DNA from: UBA4874 sp002399435
Lineage (GTDB): Bacteria > Bacillota > Clostridia > Caldicoprobacterales > DTU083
Reading direction: 5' to 3'
Assembly (NCBI GenBank): GCA_036823195.1
Contig: DAISGI010000005.1
Span: 30,444-94,443 of the forward strand
DNA: 64,000 nucleotides
In this document: in pieces, positions 60,049 through 64,000 of the stretch
Position numbering within the stretch: the first letter of the stretch is position 1
Layout: each line of letters opens with the position of its first letter
Notes under the pieces: generated by a model
Told to the model about the DNA's origin: nothing
Databases searched by the model: none
What the model saw: the letters and a program-made list of their open reading frames with translations, nothing else
Program-made: the position numbers and the translations under genes

Positions 60049-60049
60049 A

Positions 60050-60077
60050 GAAATGATCAAATAGAAATGATCAAATA
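60050..60077 (+). repeat. perfect 14-base tandem repeat after the -10 box
   Basis: GAAATGATCAAATA occurs twice in a row (60050-60063, 60064-60077), each containing the palindrome TGATCA. It covers the probable transcription start and 5' leader, so a second DNA- or RNA-binding factor may act here. Confidence 0.7.
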
Positions 60078-60109
60078 AAAATTCAGAGGGATGAGGAGGA
60101 ATAGTTCAA

Positions 60110-61795
60110 ATGAAAAGAACTTATCGTATCATGTGTATTGTTCTGGTGATGATGCTGGTATGGAATCTGGCTGCCTGCAGCAAATCATCAAAGAAATCTG
60201 ACAATCTGTCAGCAGGTAATTCTTCTGATTCCGGGGGTACCCACAAATCGAATAAGCCGGCTGAAGGCACAGGGAAGAGCAACCCCCGGGAAAACACATT
60301 GCCCATTACCGCAGAGAACATCAAGCTGGTGTTATATGATGGCTTTCCCACCGGAGCCAGGCAGGTCTACAACAGTATGGCAGAAACGGACATTGTAAAA
60401 AAGATGATGGAAGAGACCGGCTTACAGCTTGAGTTTGTACATGCGCCGGAAGGTGATGATGGCACCTTTTTCAATACCATGATAGCCAGTGAGAGTTTGC
60501 CGGATATTATTCATGACGGATTCGGTTCCTATCCAGGCGGTCCTATGGCAGCCATGGATGATGGAATTTTGCTGGACGCCACCGATTTGATCGATAAATA
60601 TGCCTATTACTACAACGGTATTCTGGACAAAGGGGGATCTGAACTACGCCGCAGGGTGATGTCAGACGATGGCCGCTATAAACTGTTTGGTGTTACCTTC
60701 CTGCCGGAATACCTGGATGGTGTAAGGCATGGGGGCTTTCTTACAAGGCAGGATCTGCTGGACAAAGTGGGAATCACAAAACTCCCTGTTACCATTGAAG
60801 AATATGAAAAGATGTTTGACGCCTATCTTGGTTTGGGTATTACGCCCTGGGCTGTTGCCTTGTCGGAATGGCAATTCAATGATTACGCACCGGTTGCATC
60901 AGCATACGGTGTTCGATACAGTGGATTCCAGCTGAAAGGCGGGAAAGTTGCTTATTCCCGTTGCCTGCCGGAATACAAGGACTTCCTTGATAAGATGGCT
61001 GAATGGGTGAAGAAGGGCTATATCTCGTCAGACGCTTTCAATCAAAGAACAGATGATGCCGGAAAAAGTTTTCAGGCCGGTACTGCAGGCGCAGTGTTAT
61101 CCGGCTCATGGGAAAATATCACACGCGAATCAGTTGGGAAGGTATCGGATCCCAATTTCAAGATCGTGGGACTGGCTTTGCCACGTTTAAAGGAAGATGA
61201 TGTTTTGACGACATTTTCCACTGTACTGAGCAATCCGGAAATGGGGCCGAGATACATTTCTGCCGGCTGCAAGCACCCGGAGGAAGCGGTTCAGTTTGTG
61301 GATTATTTATATAAGCCGGAAACGATGAAGATGACTGCCTGGGGTGTGAATACAAAAGAGCATACTCTTTGGAAAGACAATCCGGATGGAACCCGTTCCT
61401 GGACGGATTTTATGGTTAAGAACCCCGAGGTCGATTATGAGACCATGCGACAGCGATACACCTTTAACCCCATGCAGGGTATGTGGGATACGGAGATGGA
61501 AAAGCTTCAATATGAAATTCCTCAGGTTCAGCAGCCCTGGAGCGTATGGTCTTACAAAACGGACGATTCTGATGTAGTACCCAAATATGTTACCCGTACA
61601 GCAGAAGAAGAACGGGAATTGAATACGTTGATGGATGAAATAGATACTTATTCCGGTGAAATGGTACAGAAATTTATTGCCGGCCAGGAATCCCTTGACC
61701 GCTTTGATGATTTTGTAGAGCAATTGGAGGAGTTGGGGATTAAACGAGCCTGTGAGATTCATCAACAGGCATATGAACGGTATCTGGATCGGTGA
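60110..61795 (+). CDS. extracellular solute-binding lipoprotein of the second importer
   Basis: 561 residues. Signal peptide with lipobox 'NLAAC', Cys23 as the lipid-anchored residue, then a Ser/Lys-rich linker to about residue 60 and a binding domain from 'NIKLVLYDGFPTG'. The size and C-terminal end ('QESLDRFDDFVEQLEELGIK', then 'YERYLDR') are like the lipoproteins at 13164 and 15047 ('EESLDNFDKYVEE', 'LDRYYAR'), so all three belong to the same large oligosaccharide-binding subfamily. A perfect 15-base-pair hairpin follows at 61830. Permease genes follow directly. Confidence 0.92.
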   Translation: MKRTYRIMCIVLVMMLVWNLAACSKSSKKSDNLSAGNSSDSGGTHKSNKPAEGTGKSNPRENTLPITAENIKLVLYDGFPTGARQVYNSMAETDIVKKMMEETGLQLEFVHAPEGDDGTFFNTMIASESLPDIIHDGFGSYPGGPMAAMDDGILLDATDLIDKYAYYYNGILDKGGSELRRRVMSDDGRYKLFGVTFLPEYLDGVRHGGFLTRQDLLDKVGITKLPVTIEEYEKMFDAYLGLGITPWAVALSEWQFNDYAPVASAYGVRYSGFQLKGGKVAYSRCLPEYKDFLDKMAEWVKKGYISSDAFNQRTDDAGKSFQAGTAGAVLSGSWENITRESVGKVSDPNFKIVGLALPRLKEDDVLTTFSTVLSNPEMGPRYISAGCKHPEEAVQFVDYLYKPETMKMTAWGVNTKEHTLWKDNPDGTRSWTDFMVKNPEVDYETMRQRYTFNPMQGMWDTEMEKLQYEIPQVQQPWSVWSYKTDDSDVVPKYVTRTAEEERELNTLMDEIDTYSGEMVQKFIAGQESLDRFDDFVEQLEELGIKRACEIHQQAYERYLDR

Positions 61796-61829
61796 CGAAA
61801 TAGTTTAAAGAACTATAGAAAACATAATC

Positions 61830-61864
61830 ATTGTAAAGAGCAATTTTTCATTGCTCTTTACAAT
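61830..61864 (+). terminator. hairpin between the lipoprotein and permease genes
   Basis: ATTGTAAAGAGCAAT and ATTGCTCTTTACAAT form a perfect 15-base-pair stem with a TTTTC loop, 34 bases after the stop codon. It is not followed by a T-run. It probably stabilises the lipoprotein message or partly attenuates the permease genes. Confidence 0.55.
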
Positions 61865-61886
61865 ACTATTATAGGGAGAATGAAAT

Positions 61887-62858
61887 ATGAGTACAACAAA
61901 TCCAAAAGGAGCAGCGTTTAAAATAGATCATTCCTATCATTATCCTGAAAAGAAGAATATCCTGCTGACGAATATCCGGCAACGTCCGTTGCTTTATTTC
62001 ATGGCCATACCAATTATCGTGTATTATGTGGTGTTTCACTATATTCCGATGCTTGGAATCGCAATTGGTTTTCAGAACTACTTGCCGGCCAAAGGATTCC
62101 TGAACAGCCAGTGGGTAGGATTGGATCAATTTACCCGTTTTTTTCACAGCATGAATTTTGAGAGACTGGTAAGAAACACTTTTCTGATCAGTTTTTATGA
62201 CTTGTTGTTTGGATTTCCTGTGCCTGTTCTGTTTGCATTGTTACTGAATGAAGTGAAAAACACAAAATTTAAAAAGGTAACACAAACCATTACCTATATG
62301 CCTCACTTTATTTCCCTTGTGGTGATATGTGGTTTGATCTATACGTTTACCAAAAGCAATTCTCCATTGGCTCAGCTTGTGGCAGCTTTTACAGGGAATA
62401 AAGCGGAGAATTTGCTGTCCAATGCAAAGTATTTCCGCACGATTTATGTGGTGTCCGGTATCTGGCAGGGATTTGGATGGGGTTCCATTATTTATTTTGC
62501 CGCACTGTCGGGTGTGGATCCAACATTATACGAAGCATCCTTTCTGGACGGTGCAGGTCGCTTTCAACAGACCATCCATGTTACCCTTCCTTCCATTGCC
62601 CCAACCATTATTATCATGCTGATATTACGAATCGGATCCCTTATGTCCGTCGGACATGAAAAAATCATTCTGCTGTATTCTCCAATTACCTATAAAACGT
62701 CGGATGTTATTGCCTCTTATGTGTATCGTTCCGGATTGCGGGAAATGAATTTCAGTTATGGTACAGCGGTCGGCTTATTTAATTCTGTTATCAATCTGGT
62801 GTTGGTTCTGGGAGCGAACTGGATCAGCCGCAGGGTAACGGAAACAAGTTTATGGTAA
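61887..62858 (+). CDS. sugar ABC transporter permease, LplB type
   Basis: 323 residues, six helices. The first is 'LYFMAIPIIVYYVVFHYIPM' and is followed by 'GIAIGFQNY', the usual pattern of LplB/YtcP-partner permeases that pair with large lipoproteins. The EAA loop reads 'TLYEASFLDGAGRFQQTIH' followed by 'VTLPSIAPT'. GGGAGAATGAAAT precedes the ATG. It forms the channel with the product of 62863-63762; the ATPase is not in the window. Confidence 0.93.
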   Translation: MSTTNPKGAAFKIDHSYHYPEKKNILLTNIRQRPLLYFMAIPIIVYYVVFHYIPMLGIAIGFQNYLPAKGFLNSQWVGLDQFTRFFHSMNFERLVRNTFLISFYDLLFGFPVPVLFALLLNEVKNTKFKKVTQTITYMPHFISLVVICGLIYTFTKSNSPLAQLVAAFTGNKAENLLSNAKYFRTIYVVSGIWQGFGWGSIIYFAALSGVDPTLYEASFLDGAGRFQQTIHVTLPSIAPTIIIMLILRIGSLMSVGHEKIILLYSPITYKTSDVIASYVYRSGLREMNFSYGTAVGLFNSVINLVLVLGANWISRRVTETSLW

Positions 62859-62862
62859 GGCG

Positions 62863-63762
62863 GTGAATTACGTGGTTGGAAAGAAATCCATTCATGAGAT
62901 CATTTTTGATCTCTTCAACTATTTGCTGATGATACTCCTGATGTTTGTAACGGTTTATCCGCTGCTATACGTTGTTTTTGCGTCTTTTTCAGATCCGAAA
63001 GTATTGATGGGGACAGAAGGGTTTATATGGAAACCGTTGGGGAATCCGACGACCCGTGGCTATAAATTGACGTTCCAGAATCCCAATATATTGATTGGAT
63101 ATCGAAATACAATATTCTATGTGGTTGTGGGAGTTGTACTAAGTTTATTCCTGACATCCATAGGTGCTTACCTTGTTTCAAGGCGAAACTTTAAGCTAAA
63201 GGGCTTTTTAATGCTGATGATTACCATTACCCTGTTTTTTGGCGGAGGAATGATTCCTATGTTTATGGTCATTAAACAGTTAAAAATATACAATACAGTG
63301 TGGGCGGTTCTTTTGCCTGGTGCAATCAGTTCGTGGAATCTAATTGTAATGAGGACTTTCTTTCAGGGGATTCCGGTAGGATTGGAGGAAGCTGCATTAA
63401 TTGACGGGGCAAATGACTGGCAGATATTTTCTAAAGTTATCATTCCGCTCAGCAAACCGGTTCTCGCCGTTATGGTGCTTTATTATGGCGTGGGAATATG
63501 GAACAGTTGGTTTGGCCCCATGATTTACTTGCGAAACAGGGAACTGTTTCCACTTCAACTTTTTCTCAGGGAGATCTTAATGCAAAGTGCTCCGGCAAGC
63601 GGGCAGAAACTAACCCTGTCAGATATGCAAACGGATAGCTATTATAAGGAATTGCTGCAATATACAACAATGGTGGTATCAACGGTACCGATTCTCTGTG
63701 TCTATCCATTTCTGCAGAAGTACTTTGTAAAAGGAGTTATGATCGGCTCCATAAAGGGATAG
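62863..63762 (+). CDS. sugar ABC transporter permease, LplC/YtcP type
   Basis: 299 residues starting at GTG, four bases after the previous stop, with AAGG upstream. 'LFNYLLMILLMFVTVYPLLYVVFASFSDP' begins it in two pieces, and the middle has 'ITLFFGGGMIPMFMVIKQL', typical of LplC-type permeases. The EAA loop is 'GLEEAALIDGANDWQIFSK' followed by 'VIIPLSKP'. It completes the importer operon. Confidence 0.93.
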   Translation: MNYVVGKKSIHEIIFDLFNYLLMILLMFVTVYPLLYVVFASFSDPKVLMGTEGFIWKPLGNPTTRGYKLTFQNPNILIGYRNTIFYVVVGVVLSLFLTSIGAYLVSRRNFKLKGFLMLMITITLFFGGGMIPMFMVIKQLKIYNTVWAVLLPGAISSWNLIVMRTFFQGIPVGLEEAALIDGANDWQIFSKVIIPLSKPVLAVMVLYYGVGIWNSWFGPMIYLRNRELFPLQLFLREILMQSAPASGQKLTLSDMQTDSYYKELLQYTTMVVSTVPILCVYPFLQKYFVKGVMIGSIKG

Positions 63763-64000
63763 GTGCTCACGTTGTCGCGTAGAGTAATGTCCGGAGTCTC
63801 GAACCGCTTGGTACGACTGCGTTTTGAGTATATCATGCACCTGATGCTCCATCTACAGCTACAGTGTATGGCAGGTAATGCGGAGGTGACAAAATGTTTC
63901 CTGGCATAAAAGATAAAAATGATGAAGCCCGCTAACTCGACATGTGGACACGAAGATGTGCAGATAAAATTTAAAGATGGGGAAGGGCCCAGGCAGATGT
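63763..64000 (+). other. terminal stretch without an identifiable gene
   Basis: No long reading frame is seen. A strong GGAGGTGACAAA site precedes ATG 63895, but this frame stops after 13 codons. The segment may be a short leader peptide, or the beginning of an element whose coding part lies beyond the window. Its base composition is less A/T-rich than the operon before it. Confidence 0.3.

Noticed and set aside
63763..64000. Possible group II intron or insertion-sequence edge
   Set aside because: The GTG start and base composition made me look, but no reverse transcriptase or transposase coding and no terminal repeat can be seen in the available bases.

Overview
The window looks like a chromosomal segment of a Gram-positive anaerobe, probably a pectin-degrading clostridium of the Lachnospiraceae type. 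The evidence is strong GGAGG-type ribosome binding sites, lipobox-type solute-binding lipoproteins, MalF/MalG-type ABC permeases with no ATPase gene nearby (as when a shared MsmX-like ATPase is used), AraC, GntR and ribbon-helix-helix regulators, and roughly even GC content. The taxonomic placement is inference; there is no rRNA or tRNA gene here. I see no prophage, insertion sequence or CRISPR array.

Positions 1-46741 form one very large, almost entirely plus-strand carbohydrate locus. In order it holds: the end of a GH29-like fucosidase; a GH106-like enzyme; an acid-sugar module (DUF1537 kinase, Asp/Glu-racemase-like protein, BKACE); a GH127 enzyme; an AraC regulator; a second GH106-like enzyme; two tandemly duplicated solute-binding lipoprotein genes that each carry their own promoter and trailing hairpin; an unusual eight-gene transport and surface block (CBM-like/solute-binding fusion, two permeases, NHL-TPR membrane protein, Yip1-like protein, DUF5696 protein, two more permeases); a pectin methylesterase; a split transketolase; a DUF5060/DUF4038-type glycosidase; an FGGY kinase; an L-fucose-isomerase-like protein; an unassigned probable glycosidase; a GH31 enzyme; a decayed SDR gene; a second fucose-isomerase-like protein; a class V aminotransferase; a small unknown protein; a GH67/GH20-like probable glycosidase; and a sialidase-fold protein. 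Every complete polysaccharide-active enzyme except DUF5696 lacks a signal peptide. The picture is therefore import of sizeable oligosaccharides followed by breakdown in the cytoplasm.

The enzyme mix (fucosidase, two GH106-like, GH127, pectinesterase, apiosidase-like GH, sialidase-fold) resembles what is needed for rhamnogalacturonan II or a related complex pectin. Split transketolase plus FGGY kinase plus isomerase next to an apiosidase-like GH suggests D-apiose use. The kinase-racemase-BKACE set next to GH127 suggests catabolism of an unusual acid sugar. Both are hypotheses.

Positions 46742-59755 are mostly housekeeping or mixed: a small clostridial conserved protein, YihY/BrkB, a flavin reductase, citrate synthase, a 52-residue membrane protein, a xylose-isomerase-like TIM barrel protein, a ROK kinase, a long mannose-6-phosphate isomerase, a GntR regulator, cardiolipin synthase, a ZIP transporter and a ketopantoate-reductase-like protein. 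Several spacers here carry degenerate tandem repeats. Positions 59756-63762 hold a second sugar importer (lipoprotein plus two permeases) with a divergent ribbon-helix-helix regulator gene and striking direct repeats at its promoter. The last 238 bases hold nothing I can identify.
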